From positions 1 to 52,438 of the forward strand of contig CAMBSN010000010.1 of NCBI GenBank assembly GCA_945870505.1: a DNA stretch of 52,438 nucleotides, in the 5' to 3' direction. The notes under the pieces were generated by a model. It was given only the letters and a program-made list of their open reading frames with translations, did no database searches and was not told the origin of the DNA. This DNA is from Candidatus Kuenenia stuttgartensis (GTDB lineage: Bacteria > Planctomycetota > Planctomycetia > Pirellulales > UBA1268). The stretch's first letter is position 1. Each line of letters opens with the position of its first letter. Positions 16,942 to 27,674 of the stretch are shown here, piece by piece. A program made the position numbers and the translations under genes.

Positions 16942-16975
16942 GGCCGCCCGCGTCTCCTTTGGGGCGCGGGCGGCC
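16942..16975 (+). terminator. 11-bp GC hairpin between the regulator and kinase genes
   Basis: 16942-16952 and 16965-16975 are perfect inverted copies with a 12-nt loop. No T-tract follows, so it may reduce read-through or stabilise the upstream message rather than end transcription completely. Confidence 0.35.
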
Positions 16976-16999
16976 TCGAGCATTGGTGGAGGCGCGATC

Positions 17000-17725
17000 A
17001 TGGATGGTTCACGGCCTGGCGATTCCGGGTTTGATGCGGCGGTGTTCGAGGCCCGTCTCGAAGCTGTGCGATCCTTTGCCTACGGTGCCGGCCACGAGAT
17101 CAATAACCCGCTGGCCAACATCGCGGCTCGGGCTCAGGCGTTGCTCGTCGATGAGCGGGATCCCGAGCGGCGGCGGAAACTGGCCACCATCGTCGATCAG
17201 GCGTTTCGGGCGCGGGACATGATCGGCGGGTTGATGGTGTACGCGCGGCCGCCGCGGCCAATCCCGGCCGACGTTGACGTCCACGGTGTGCTGCGGCCGG
17301 TGGTGGAGGCGGCGCGGCCCGCCGCGGAGGCAAAGCGGGTGCGGCTCGACTACAGTCCGCCCCCTCTTGCCGTGACGGTGCGGGTGGATGCGGCCCAGGT
17401 GGCGGAGGCCGTGCGGGCCGTCGTTGCCAACGCGGTCGAGGCTGCCAACGAGGGGGGGCGGGTCGTGATCGAAGCTGCGTCCGTCGCCGATGGCTGCCGT
17501 GTAACCGTGGCCGACGACGGTCCGGGTATGGACGGCGATGCGGCTCGCCGGGCGTTCGATCCCTTTTACTGTGGACGCGATGCGGGGCGCGGCATCGGGC
17601 TCGGCCTGCCGAAGGCGTTGCGGTTGATCGAATCAAATGGCGGTGGCCTGGTCGTCGAGTCGCGGCCTGGCGAGGGCACTCGTGTCGTGGTGAATCTACC
17701 GATGGTCGTCCAGGGGCCGGCGTAA
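17000..17725 (+). CDS. Soluble sensor histidine kinase
   Basis: 241 aa, no membrane segment. The H-box GHEINNPLANIAARAQ is near residues 33-48, followed by the N-box (VVANAVEAANEGG), the G1 box VADDGPGMDG, the F-box FDPFYCGRD and the G2 box GIGLGLPKAL. This is a complete HisKA/HATPase core lacking any sensor domain, so input must come from the short N-terminus or a partner protein. The ATG at 17000 is preceded by GGTGGAGG; a longer frame starting inside the preceding gene is rejected. Probably pairs with the HTH-receiver protein 85 nt upstream. Confidence 0.9.
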   Translation: MDGSRPGDSGFDAAVFEARLEAVRSFAYGAGHEINNPLANIAARAQALLVDERDPERRRKLATIVDQAFRARDMIGGLMVYARPPRPIPADVDVHGVLRPVVEAARPAAEAKRVRLDYSPPPLAVTVRVDAAQVAEAVRAVVANAVEAANEGGRVVIEAASVADGCRVTVADDGPGMDGDAARRAFDPFYCGRDAGRGIGLGLPKALRLIESNGGGLVVESRPGEGTRVVVNLPMVVQGPA

Positions 17726-17736
17726 GGCCAGGCCCC

Positions 17737-17760
17737 CGGAAAAGTCACCCCAGTTTTCCG
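17737..17760 (+). terminator. Weak CGGAAAA/TTTTCCG hairpin after the histidine kinase gene
   Basis: A 7-bp stem (17737-17743 with 17754-17760) lies 11 nt past the stop. The T residues are inside the stem and none follow, so termination strength is doubtful. Confidence 0.25.
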
Positions 17761-17830
17761 AGAGTGTTGCCCGTCCGGCTCAGTCTCTGCGGTTGCCGCT
17801 GGATCGCCTGGCCTCGCTGTCTGTCCGCAC

Positions 17831-17860
17831 TTGTCGCGACGGCTCGAGGTTCTCTATTCT
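17831..17860 (+). promoter_or_regulatory. Candidate promoter for shc-hpnH, TTGTCG-18-TATTCT
   Basis: TTGTCG (17831-17836) and TATTCT (17855-17860) are 18 bp apart and 64 nt upstream of the chosen shc start. It is the only paired hexamer set noticed in the kinase-shc gap. Confidence 0.4.
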
Positions 17861-17923
17861 CCGGCGAGATTTCCGGTTTCGCGGCGACGGATCGCCCGCA
17901 CGGCACGCAACAGGGATGGACGC

Positions 17924-19993
17924 ATGACTTTCATCGGACCCGTCGCCGAGAGCCTGCCTTCATGTTCGGGTGAGTCGGAGCCGGTAACGGTCGCCGTCGC
18001 ATCTCCACGTGGGCCTGCCTCGCAGCGGATGCCGCGTCGCCAGGCCGCCCGGGGCACTGCCGATGACGCCGCCGAGGTGGAGGCGGTCACCCGCACGACC
18101 CGTTGGCTGCTGAATCGCCAGTCGGCGGACGGCCACTGGCGGGCGCCGTTGGAGGGCGACACGATCCTCGAGAGCGAGTACCTGCTCCTGCTGGCCTGGG
18201 CGGGCCGACTCACCGACCCAAGGGTCCGGGGCGCCGCCGATCGGATCCTTGCCCAGCAGCAGCCGGGCGGGGGCTGGGCGATCTATCCCGGTGGGCCGGT
18301 CGACATCAGTGCCAGTGTGAAGGCCTATTTCGCGCTCAAGCTCGTGGGCCATGCGGCGGACGAACCGTCGCTCGTGCGGGCCCGGCGGGCGATCGCCGAG
18401 TCAGGCGGCCCATGGGCAGTGAACAGCTTCACGCGGTTCTACCTCGCGCTGCTCGGGCAGATGCCCTACTCCGCCTGCCCGGCCGTTCCGCCGGAGGCCG
18501 TTCTGCTGCCGGGCTGGTTCCCGGTGAACCTTTCGCGCGTGTCGGCCTGGTCGCGGACGATGATCGTGCCGCTGTCGCTGATGTGGGCCTTCAAGCCGAT
18601 TCGCCACGTGCTCGCCGGCCGTGGCATCGCCGAACTCTTTGGCGACCGGGACCGCCGCGGACCGCCCCCGCCCGCTGACACGAGTTCATGGGCCTGCTTC
18701 TTTCGCGGCATCGACCGTGCGATGAAGGCCTGCGAGGCGATGGGGCTGACGCCCCTGCGGCCGCGGGCGATTCAGGCCTGCCGCCGCTGGATGCTTGACC
18801 GGTTCGACGGCAGCGACGGACTCGGCGCGATCTTTCCACCGATGGTGTGGAGCATCATCGCCCTGAAATCGATGGGCTGCCACGACGACGATCCGGAGGT
18901 TGCCGAGGCCTGGAGCCGGCTCGACGGCCTCGTCGAGCGGGAGCCCGATGGCACCACGCGGCTGGAGCCCTGCCGCTCTCCTGTGTGGGACACCGCCATC
19001 ACCACGATCGCTGTGGTCGAGTCGGCTGCGAGTCACGGCGACGGCCATGCAGCGCGGGCAGCGGCCGACCGCGCCGTTGACTGGCTGCTGGCCAACGAGA
19101 TCCGTTTCGCCGGCGACTGGGCCGACCGGGTTGCCGCAGAGCCGGCGGGGTGGTGCTTCGAATATGCCAATCGGTTCTATCCCGACGTGGACGACACCGC
19201 GATGGTGGTGATCGCTCTGGCGACCTGGCGATCAGCGGCTGCGACGTCGGCTCGTCGCGAGGCCGTCGATGCCGCGATCGGCCGTGCGGCCCAGTGGCTG
19301 GCGGCCATGCAGAACGCCGACGGCGGCTGGGGCGCCTTCGACCGCGACAACAACAGCGAGTTCCTCTGCAAGGTGCCGTTCGCGGACCACAACGCGATGA
19401 TCGACCCGAGTTCGCCCGATCTCGCGGGGCGGGTGCTGGAGGCGTTTGGCAAGATCGGCCTGCGGCCCGGCCATCCGGCGGTCGATCGCGGGCTGGCCTA
19501 CGTTCGCCAATCGCAGGAAGCCGACGGCGGCTGGTATGGCCGCTGGGGCGTGAACTACGTCTACGGCACCTGGCAGGTGCTCGAAGGCCTGCGGGCGATC
19601 GGGATTCCGCTCGACGACCCGGCGGTGCTCCGCGGGGTCGCCTGGCTCGAGACTCACCAGCAGGCCGATGGTGGCTGGGGCGAGACGGCCGAAAGTTACG
19701 CCGATCGAGGCCTCGCCGGCACGGGAGTGCCCACACCGTCGCAGACGGCGTGGGCTGTGGCTGGCCTCATCGCCGCCGGCCGGGGCGAGTCGGTGGCCGT
19801 TCGCCGCGGAGTCGACTGGCTCATCGCCCGCCAGGAGGCGGACGGCAGCTGGGAGCAGCGGGAGTTCACCGGCACGGGCTTCCCGAAGGTCTTCTACCTG
19901 AAGTACCACTGGTATCCGATCTACTTTCCGCTGATCGCACTCTCCCGGGCGCACCGGGCGGCGGCGGCGTCCCGACGGGAGATGGTGGCATGA
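17924..19993 (+). CDS. shc: Squalene-hopene cyclase
   Basis: Cyclises squalene to hopene/hopanol as a monotopic membrane enzyme. 689 aa from ATG 17924 ([11 protein letters not shown]), preceded by AGGGATGG. The acid catalyst motif DVDDTA is at about 421-426 and QW repeats recur along the chain ([58 protein letters not shown]). FDRDNNSEF and the C-terminal [18 protein letters not shown] are typical of SHC. The N-terminal 45 residues are low-complexity. The stop overlaps the hpnH ATG (ATGA), so cyclisation and side-chain extension enzymes are coupled. Confidence 0.96.
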   Translation: MTFIGPVAESLPSCSGESEPVTVAVASPRGPASQRMPRRQAARGTADDAAEVEAVTRTTRWLLNRQSADGHWRAPLEGDTILESEYLLLLAWAGRLTDPRVRGAADRILAQQQPGGGWAIYPGGPVDISASVKAYFALKLVGHAADEPSLVRARRAIAESGGPWAVNSFTRFYLALLGQMPYSACPAVPPEAVLLPGWFPVNLSRVSAWSRTMIVPLSLMWAFKPIRHVLAGRGIAELFGDRDRRGPPPPADTSSWACFFRGIDRAMKACEAMGLTPLRPRAIQACRRWMLDRFDGSDGLGAIFPPMVWSIIALKSMGCHDDDPEVAEAWSRLDGLVEREPDGTTRLEPCRSPVWDTAITTIAVVESAASHGDGHAARAAADRAVDWLLANEIRFAGDWADRVAAEPAGWCFEYANRFYPDVDDTAMVVIALATWRSAAATSARREAVDAAIGRAAQWLAAMQNADGGWGAFDRDNNSEFLCKVPFADHNAMIDPSSPDLAGRVLEAFGKIGLRPGHPAVDRGLAYVRQSQEADGGWYGRWGVNYVYGTWQVLEGLRAIGIPLDDPAVLRGVAWLETHQQADGGWGETAESYADRGLAGTGVPTPSQTAWAVAGLIAAGRGESVAVRRGVDWLIARQEADGSWEQREFTGTGFPKVFYLKYHWYPIYFPLIALSRAHRAAAASRREMVA

Positions 19994-21102
19994 GTGTTCC
20001 CGTCGGCCAGATGATGGCGGTCCTGCGGCATGTGGCCGTCCAGCGACTCCGCGGCAACGACCGCTATCCGCTCGTGCTCATGCTCGAGCCGCTCTTTCGC
20101 TGCAACCTCGCCTGCGGCGGCTGTGGCAAGATCCAGCACCCCACCGAGGTGCTGCGGTCGCACCTCACGCCCGAGCAGTGCTTCGCGGCGGTCGACGAGT
20201 GCGGCGCGCCGATGGTCTCGATCCCAGGCGGCGAGCCTCTGCTCCATCCGCAGATCGTCGAGATCGTCGAGGGGATCGTGGCCCGGCGGCGGTATCTCTA
20301 CCTCTGCACCAACGCGATCAAGCTCGAGGAGATGCTGCCGCTGTTCCGGCCGTCGCCTTACTTGGCCTTCTCGGTGCATCTCGACGGCCCCCGCGAGGAG
20401 CACGACCACGCCGTCTGCCGTGAGGGCGTGTACGACATGGCGGTGTCGGCGATCCGCGCGGCCCGCAGGGCCGGGTTTCGCGTAACCACCAACTCCACGC
20501 TGTTCACCGACGCCGATCCCGTCCGCTACCGCAGCTTCTTCGACGAGGTCATGGGCCTCGGCGTGGAAGGAATGATGATCTCGCCGGGCTACTCCTATTC
20601 GAAGGCGCCCGACCAGGATCACTTCCTCTCGCGGCGGCGGAGCCAGTCGCTCTTTCAGCGGATCCTCGACGCTGCCCCCGCCCGCTGGAAGTTCAACCAG
20701 TCACCTGTGTTCCTGGAGTTCCTCAAGGGCGACTGGGACCTCGAGTGCCGCCCCTGGGGCACACCCACCTACAACCTCTTCGGCTGGCAGCGGCCCTGCT
20801 ACCTGCTCGACGAAGGCCATGCGAAGACCTTCCGCGAACTGATGGAAGAGACCGACTGGGACGGCTACGGTCGGGCCAGCGGCAACCCGAAGTGTGGCGA
20901 CTGCATGGTGCACTGCGGCTATGAGCCCGCCGCCGTGGAGGCCACCTTCGGGTCGCTCGGCGGCCTGCTCGCCACGGCCCGGCTGATGTTTCTTGGTTCG
21001 CCACGCCGCAGCCGGGACGAACCGGCACCGCCCCCCTCCCCCGCCCTGCACCTCCAGCCCAATGGCCTGCCGGCGTTGCCGGTCATCGACCGCGTGGCCT
21101 GA
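19990..21102 (+). CDS. hpnH: Adenosyl-hopene transferase (radical SAM)
   Basis: Joins the 5'-deoxyadenosyl group to hopene, the first step to bacteriohopanepolyols. 370 aa. The cluster motif C38-x3-C42-x2-C45 lies in [15 protein letters not shown], a hallmark of Hpn[12 protein letters not shown] is the SAM motif, and [14 protein letters not shown] and [13 protein letters not shown] are conserved family stretches. The C-terminal Cys group ([12 protein letters not shown]) is also typical. The start overlaps the shc stop. The last about 40 residues are Pro/Arg-rich. Followed by a REP cluster and the convergent ROK kinase gene. Confidence 0.96.
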   Translation: MSVPVGQMMAVLRHVAVQRLRGNDRYPLVLMLEPLFRCNLACGGCGKIQHPTEVLRSHLTPEQCFAAVDECGAPMVSIPGGEPLLHPQIVEIVEGIVARRRYLYLCTNAIKLEEMLPLFRPSPYLAFSVHLDGPREEHDHAVCREGVYDMAVSAIRAARRAGFRVTTNSTLFTDADPVRYRSFFDEVMGLGVEGMMISPGYSYSKAPDQDHFLSRRRSQSLFQRILDAAPARWKFNQSPVFLEFLKGDWDLECRPWGTPTYNLFGWQRPCYLLDEGHAKTFRELMEETDWDGYGRASGNPKCGDCMVHCGYEPAAVEATFGSLGGLLATARLMFLGSPRRSRDEPAPPPSPALHLQPNGLPALPVIDRVA

Positions 21103-21112
21103 CGCAGGCTTT

Positions 21113-21362
21113 CGTAGCACAGGTTCCCACGTAGCACAGGTTTTCAACCTGTGTGTCTTCCCAGTTCGCACTGGGCTCGGGGCTACCCATGCCCGTCGCC
21201 GGACGCTCGCTGCGGCCCTCCGGGCCTGCGCTCGCTCGATGCTGACTTCGCTCCGCCATCCATGGCTGCGCTCGTCAGCAACGCCGGCTCCCGGGCACGG
21301 GCAGCCCCTCGCTGCCTCCCGTAGCACAGGTTTTCTCGTAGCACAGGTTTTCAACCTGTGTG
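21113..21362. repeat. REP cluster with composite structured core (copy 1)
   Basis: Left flank 21113-21155 and right flank 21320-21362 are 43-bp direct repeats, each made of a half REP (GTAGCACAGGTT) followed by a full GTAGCACAGGTT/AACCTGTG palindrome. The core 21156-21319 is about 75-80 percent similar by eye to 31088-31250 (inverted) and 39313-39472. It contains an imperfect hairpin whose outer arms are GCTGAC (21241-21246) and GTCAGC (21274-21279). Fills the convergent gap between hpnH and the ROK kinase gene; nothing else is seen there. Confidence 0.8.
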
Positions 21363-21401
21363 CCTGTCACCGCCTCGCACGGCTCGAGCGCGGTGGGTTG
21401 C

Positions 21402-22427
21402 TCAAAGGCCGCGTTCGCGCACCATCCGGGCGGCGTCGAGGGCGGCGCCTCTCGCCCCCGCCGAATCGCCGGTGGGCATCACGTGGATCGGCAGGCTCGC
21501 CTGCTCCTCCCGCTGCGACGGCATGCCCGCGCGGATCTCGTCGAGAAACCAGCGGCGAAACTCGTCGGATGTCTCCACGGCACCGCCACCGACGATCAAC
21601 GCGTCGGGATCGAACACGTTCACCATCTCGTCGAAGAACAGGCCGAGGGCATGGGCCTGCACGCGGAAGATGTCGCGGCACATCGTGTCGCCCCGCTCCG
21701 CCAGGCCGCGGACCTTCTTCGCCGCATCGCCGATCTCGTCGGCCGCGAGGGGATGCCCGGGGTTCCGGGCCAGGAAGTGTGGCAGCAGCGTGCGGCGGAT
21801 CGCCGTCAGCGAGCAGAGCGACTCGAGATCGCCGGTGCGTCCGCAGTTGCAGGCCGGCACGGCACCCTCCATCCCGGGCACCGATTCGTGGGGGATCAGC
21901 ACGTGGCCGAGTTCGCCGCCGAAGCCGTTGCGGCCGGTGACCACGCGGCCGCCGACGATCACGCCGCCGCCCAGGCCTGTGCCGATGATCGCCGACACGC
22001 TCGTGGCCGTGTTGTCGGACCCGAAGATCGACACGTGGCCCCAGAGGGCCGCGGCATTGCCATCGTTGAGGTAGGTCACCGGCAGGCCGAGCCGCGACTC
22101 CAGGCCGGCCCGCATGTCGTAGCCGGCCCACGCCGGGTGGACGAAGTTCGTCGAGCCCTTCTTGCTGAGCACCCCCGACCCGCTCGCCGGGCCGGGCGTG
22201 TCGAGCCCGACGGCCACGAGTTTCGCCCGGTCAACGCCCGCCTTGCCGCACGCCATCTCGAGGCCGTCGGCGATCTGCCCGAGACACACCGCGGGGCCCT
22301 CGACGCTCCGGGCCGGATGCTCACACAGCCCGTCGATGAGGAATTCGCCCCGTTCGTCGAGAAACGTGTAGTTGATGGCGGTGCCGCCGAGGTCTACGCC
22401 GGCGACCACCTTCTCTGCGGGTGACAT
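21402..22427 (-). CDS. ROK family sugar kinase (glucokinase-like)
   Basis: 341 aa. GVDLGGT near residue 10 is the ATP phosphate-binding loop; LNDGNAAALWG carries the sugar-binding Asn/Asp, GTGLGGGVIV and GFGGELGH follow, and CNCGRTGDLES is the structural zinc motif of ROK kinases. The family phosphorylates glucose, fructose, N-acetylhexosamines or acts as repressor; no N-terminal HTH is present, so this is an enzyme. Monocistronic by spacing (51 nt after the sufE stop region on the same strand). Converges on hpnH across a REP cluster. Confidence 0.9.
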   Translation of the reverse strand: MSPAEKVVAGVDLGGTAINYTFLDERGEFLIDGLCEHPARSVEGPAVCLGQIADGLEMACGKAGVDRAKLVAVGLDTPGPASGSGVLSKKGSTNFVHPAWAGYDMRAGLESRLGLPVTYLNDGNAAALWGHVSIFGSDNTATSVSAIIGTGLGGGVIVGGRVVTGRNGFGGELGHVLIPHESVPGMEGAVPACNCGRTGDLESLCSLTAIRRTLLPHFLARNPGHPLAADEIGDAAKKVRGLAERGDTMCRDIFRVQAHALGLFFDEMVNVFDPDALIVGGGAVETSDEFRRWFLDEIRAGMPSQREEQASLPIHVMPTGDSAGARGAALDAARMVRERGL

Positions 22428-22478
22428 AACTCGGTCCTTTCTGGGGTGGTCTGGTCGTTGGGAGTGGGAGGGGGCGTC

Positions 22479-22913
22479 TCAGCCCGCGGCGTGCTCTGCG
22501 AAGCCCCGCTTCACGCGGGCGACGATCGCCCTCAGGCCGCGGGTGCGGAGGATGCCGAGCACGTCGGCAAGCCCCATGCGATCGAGAATGTCGTCGGAAA
22601 TCGTGGCGACATCGGCCACTGGCCGGCCGTTGATCGCCTCGGCGAGGATGGCCACGAAGCCCTTCACGGTCGGCGCCTCGGGGGCCACCTCGGCGACGAG
22701 TTGGGCGGAGCCACCGGCCGACTCCGTCCAGAGAAACACGGACGTCTGGCACTCGTGCACGCGGCGATCTTCGACCGCCTTCCGCGCCGCGTACTCCGCC
22801 GAGAGCGCCGGCAGCCCGTGGGCGAAATCGACGAGGAGTTCGAGCTTCTCGCGCGCGTCAAGGTCAGCGAACTCGCCGACCAGTTCATCGAGGCGTTCTC
22901 GTACGCTCGCCAT
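22479..22913 (-). CDS. sufE: SufE family Fe-S cluster assembly protein
   Basis: SufE accepts sulfane sulfur from the cysteine desulfurase SufS and passes it to the Suf scaffold. 144 aa from ATG 22913. The acceptor Cys lies in RVHECQTSVFLW, the family hallmark; the N-terminal ERLDELVGEFADLDAREKLELL region and GFVAILAEAINGRP match as well. It starts 2 nt after the rhodanese stop, so the two sulfur-transfer proteins are surely co-transcribed. sufS and sufBCD are not in the window. Nearby Fe-S enzymes IspH, HpnH and QueE are possible clients. Confidence 0.92.
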   Translation of the reverse strand: MASVRERLDELVGEFADLDAREKLELLVDFAHGLPALSAEYAARKAVEDRRVHECQTSVFLWTESAGGSAQLVAEVAPEAPTVKGFVAILAEAINGRPVADVATISDDILDRMGLADVLGILRTRGLRAIVARVKRGFAEHAAG

Positions 22914-22915
22914 GG

Positions 22916-23812
22916 TCAGGCGTGCATCGCCGGCGTTGACGTCACGGCCACGGCACCGCCCGGCTCCGCGCCCTTGGCGATCGGCACGCGGACGGCGTTG
23001 CCCCACTCGAGCCACGAGCCGTCATAGTTTTTCACGTTACCGAACCCGAGTAGGTAGGTGAGCACGAACCACGTCAGGCTCGACCGCTCGCCGATCCGGC
23101 AGTAGGCGATCGTCGGGGACCGCCGCTTCATCTTGAGCTCCTTAATGTAGAGCTTTTCGAGATCCTTGGCCGACTTGAACGTGCCGTCGTCGTTGCAGTT
23201 CATCGGCCAGGGAACGTTTTGAGCGCCGGGGATGTGCCCGCCACGGATGGCGCCCTCATTGGGGTAGTCGGGCATGTGCATCCGCTCGCCGCGGTATTCC
23301 TCCGGGCTGCGGACGTCGAGCAACTGCTTGCCGGCCTTCGCGTGCCTGAGCACCTCGTCACGGAGGGCCCGGATCGATCCGTCCTGCTCCTGCGCGGTGT
23401 AGTGGGCCTGCGGAGACGAGACCCGCTCGTTCGACCAGGCCCGGCCGTCCAGTTCCCACCGCTTCCGGCCGCCGTCCATGACCCGGCAGTCCTTGTGACC
23501 GTAGAGCTTGAAGACCCAGAAGGCGTAGCAAGCCCACCAGTTGTTCTTGTCGCCGTAGAAAACCACGGTCGTGTCGTTGGAGATGCCCCGCTCGGCGCAG
23601 AGCTTCTCAAACGCGGCCCGGTCGATGTAGTCGCGGACGATGGGACACTGCAGGTCGACCGCCCAGTCGATCTCGACGGCGCCGGGGATGTGACCCTGCG
23701 TGTAGAGCGCCCGGTCTTCGTCCGATTCGACGATCCGCACCTGCGGGTCGGAGAGATGCTCGGCCACCCACTCGGTTGAGACGAGCACTTCGGGATGGAT
23801 GTAGTCGGGCAT
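22916..23812 (-). CDS. Thiosulfate sulfurtransferase, tandem rhodanese
   Basis: 298 aa with two rhodanese domains (about 8-130 and 150-285). The C-terminal active loop is YCRIGERSS with the catalytic Cys, the form found in actinobacterial CysA-type sulfurtransferases. The N-terminal domain has FYGDKNNWW, with no Cys, so it is non-catalytic. The GHIPGA motif occurs in both domains. ATG 23812 has GAGGAG upstream; a longer frame is rejected. Probably feeds sulfane sulfur to SufE, encoded 2 nt downstream; that link is inference from the operon. Divergent from ettA, with a 170-nt spacer holding TAGGAT (23922-23927) as possible ettA -10. Confidence 0.92.
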   Translation of the reverse strand: MPDYIHPEVLVSTEWVAEHLSDPQVRIVESDEDRALYTQGHIPGAVEIDWAVDLQCPIVRDYIDRAAFEKLCAERGISNDTTVVFYGDKNNWWACYAFWVFKLYGHKDCRVMDGGRKRWELDGRAWSNERVSSPQAHYTAQEQDGSIRALRDEVLRHAKAGKQLLDVRSPEEYRGERMHMPDYPNEGAIRGGHIPGAQNVPWPMNCNDDGTFKSAKDLEKLYIKELKMKRRSPTIAYCRIGERSSLTWFVLTYLLGFGNVKNYDGSWLEWGNAVRVPIAKGAEPGGAVAVTSTPAMHA

Positions 23813-23982
23813 GGGCGACTCCTCGTCGGCGGTCTGAAATTGGCGATGCGAAGACCTCGATTCATCGTAGACCATGCCCCCCGGGCCAGCAACGGCCCCT
23901 CATGCCGCGCCCGGGTTTTGCTAGGATCGTGACGCGGCAGTTTTCCCGTCCCATTCCCCTTTGTGCGAGCACCGTTCATCCG

Positions 23983-25656
<1,674 letters not shown>

Positions 25657-25683
25657 TTCGTGCAGGCGACATCCTGCCGACCA

Positions 25684-25752
25684 CGTAGCACAGGTTGTCA
25701 ACCTGTGTGAGTCCGCGTCGCGGCTCTCGTAGCACAGGTTTTCAACCTGTGG
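25684..25752. repeat. REP cluster, two palindromes
   Basis: Two direct copies of CGTAGCACAGGTT-NN-AACCTGTG (25684-25709 and 25728-25752). They lie in the convergent gap between ettA and the GH25 gene, without the 160-bp core. The remaining about 95 nt to the GH25 stop show nothing else. Confidence 0.8.
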
Positions 25753-25848
25753 CTGATGAACGCCGCGAGGGGATCCCGGCCTGGTGCACCACTGGGCATC
25801 GGCTCCCCCCACGCCTCACGGCGTTGGGCTTCTGCGATGCCTTGCGGC

Positions 25849-26562
25849 TCAGGCGAGCCGCTGGGCGTCGAGCGAGCCGCGGTCGCCGCGCCAGGCGTCG
25901 CGGTCCACGTTGCCCCGCACGCCGGGCACCGATCCCTTCGACGTGTATTGCCAGAACGACCACCGCTCCCACGCCTTCGGCACGTACTTCGCCGGTTCGT
26001 CCACATAGGCCGCTAGCCAGAGCGGACAGTCGAGCGCGCCGCCGTCGCCCGCTTCGTCGCGCCAGAAGTAGAGGCCCGTGTAGATGATCGGCGGCGCCCC
26101 CATCCGCTCGCGGAGCCGCGCCACGAACGACTCCGTCCAGGCTCGGACCTCAGGCGGCTTCAGGCCGTCGTCCTTTTCCAGATCGAGCACGATCGGCAGG
26201 TCGCCCGACACCGGCCGCACCGTGTCAAAGACGAAGTCGGCCTGGCCAGCGGCGGAGCTTCCGGGTCGACCGAAGTGGTAGGCCCCGCGGATCAGCCCCG
26301 CCGCGGCGATCGCCGGCCAGTTGGCGGCAAACTTCGCATCGACGTGCGCCAGGCCCTCGGTCGCCTTGCAGAAGCAGAACTCGATTCCCGCCTCCGCGAC
26401 CTTCACAAAATCGACATCCCGCTGCCAGCGGGAGACGTCGATGCCCTGGATCGGGAACGTGCCGCCCCGGGCCGACGTCTCGTCTGCCACCGCGAGGCGC
26501 GTCACCGAGGCGAGACCCGACGCGAGCAGCGTCCGCCGCGACAATGCTATCGGGGTCTTCAC
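25849..26562 (-). CDS. GH25 family lysozyme (exported)
   Basis: 237 aa. The N-terminus LSRRTLLASGLASV with a following Ala-rich stretch is a twin-arginine-like signal peptide. Mature residues start GIDVSRWQ with the GH25 catalytic Asp, then FCFCKATEG, GAYHFGRP, and the DxE pair in IVLDLEKDD, all in the order expected for Chalaropsis-type muramidases, which cleave the MurNAc-GlcNAc bond. The end WSFWQYTSKGSVPGV is also typical. It probably remodels or degrades peptidoglycan in the periplasm. Six nt separate it from the ispH stop, so it may be co-transcribed downstream of ispH. Confidence 0.92.
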   Translation of the reverse strand: MKTPIALSRRTLLASGLASVTRLAVADETSARGGTFPIQGIDVSRWQRDVDFVKVAEAGIEFCFCKATEGLAHVDAKFAANWPAIAAAGLIRGAYHFGRPGSSAAGQADFVFDTVRPVSGDLPIVLDLEKDDGLKPPEVRAWTESFVARLRERMGAPPIIYTGLYFWRDEAGDGGALDCPLWLAAYVDEPAKYVPKAWERWSFWQYTSKGSVPGVRGNVDRDAWRGDRGSLDAQRLA

Positions 26563-26568
26563 GCCGGT

Positions 26569-27522
26569 TTACGCCATCGGCAGCCGGGCTGCCGATGCGG
26601 CTGCCCGTAGTTCCTTCGGGAGCGGGAAGTAGACGTCTTCCTCGCGGATCGACCGCTCCTCAACTTCGGCGCCGAAGCGGTCCCGCAGCCACGTCAGGCA
26701 GTCCTGCACGACGGCCTCGGGAGCGCTCGCGCCGGCCGTGATCACCACCGTCTCCTCGCCGTGGAACCACGTAGGGTCGATTTCTCCGGCGCCGTCGATG
26801 AGTTGGGCAGGGATGCCGCGCTCGCGGGCCAGTTCGGCGAGCCGCTGGCTGTTGGAGCTGTTTTGGCTGCCAAGCACGATCACGAGGTCGGCATCCTCCG
26901 AGAGCAGGCGGACGGCCTCCTGGCGATTCTGCGTCGCGTAGCAGATGTCATCCTTTGGCGGCCCGACGATCTGCGGAAACCGCTCTCTCAGCCGGGAGAT
27001 GATTCGCGAGGCGTCGTCCACCGAGAGCGTGGTCTGTGTGAGATAGGCCAGCTTGTCGTCCGTGCCAAACGGCAGCGCGTCGACGTCCTCCGGCGACTCC
27101 ACCAGCGTGAACGCCGCCGGCGCCTGGCCGATCGTGCCGATCACCTCGTCGTGCCCCTCGTGGCCGATGAGCACGATCCGGTAACCCTGCGAGGCGTACT
27201 TGATTGCCTCGAGGTGCACCTTGGTGACGAGCGGGCAGGTCGCGTCGATCGCCCGCAGGCGCCGCTCGGCCGCCACCCGCCGGATCTCCGGCGCTACTCC
27301 GTGGGCTGAGAACAGCAGGACTGCGCCCTCCGGCGCTTCTTCCACGGAGTCGACGAACACCACGCCCTGGCGGATGAAGCGGTCGACTACGTGCCTGTTG
27401 TGGACGATCTCGTGAAACACGTAGATCGGCGTGCCGTGGAGGCGGATCGCCGTCTCCAGCGTCTCGATGGCCATGTTGACGCCGGCACAGAAGCCGCGGG
27501 GACTGGCGAGGAGGATTTTCAT
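26569..27522 (-). CDS. ispH: 4-hydroxy-3-methylbut-2-enyl diphosphate reductase
   Basis: Last step of the MEP pathway, giving IPP and DMAPP with a 4Fe-4S centre. 317 aa from ATG 27522 (MKILLASPRGFCAGV). The three cluster Cys are in GFCAGV (C12), DATCPLVTKVH and DDICYATQNRQ; HEIVHN and the SQNSSNSQRL diphosphate-binding segment are present. A longer in-frame start (27693) would run into the divergent hpnC region and is rejected. It is divergent from hpnCDE, so isoprenoid supply and squalene synthesis share a 152-nt control region. Confidence 0.96.
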   Translation of the reverse strand: MKILLASPRGFCAGVNMAIETLETAIRLHGTPIYVFHEIVHNRHVVDRFIRQGVVFVDSVEEAPEGAVLLFSAHGVAPEIRRVAAERRLRAIDATCPLVTKVHLEAIKYASQGYRIVLIGHEGHDEVIGTIGQAPAAFTLVESPEDVDALPFGTDDKLAYLTQTTLSVDDASRIISRLRERFPQIVGPPKDDICYATQNRQEAVRLLSEDADLVIVLGSQNSSNSQRLAELARERGIPAQLIDGAGEIDPTWFHGEETVVITAGASAPEAVVQDCLTWLRDRFGAEVEERSIREEDVYFPLPKELRAAASAARLPMA

Positions 27523-27674
27523 CGGGCGTTCCAGCTCGGGGCGGCAGCAGGCGGGAGGCAACCGCCATCGGGTACAACGGTTGGGACCGCCGAAGCATCC
27601 TAGTGGAGGCGGCGAAACGCGGCCAGACAGTCCGGTCGCCGGGGCTCCCCGCCGCGGCGTGAGGGAGCAGGTGC

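Noticed and set aside
21156-21319. Protein-coding reading of the repeat core (frames rich in phrases such as FNLC and FQPV)
   Set aside because: The phrases come from the palindromes read in different frames; the frame is not conserved among the three cores, while hairpin pairing is.
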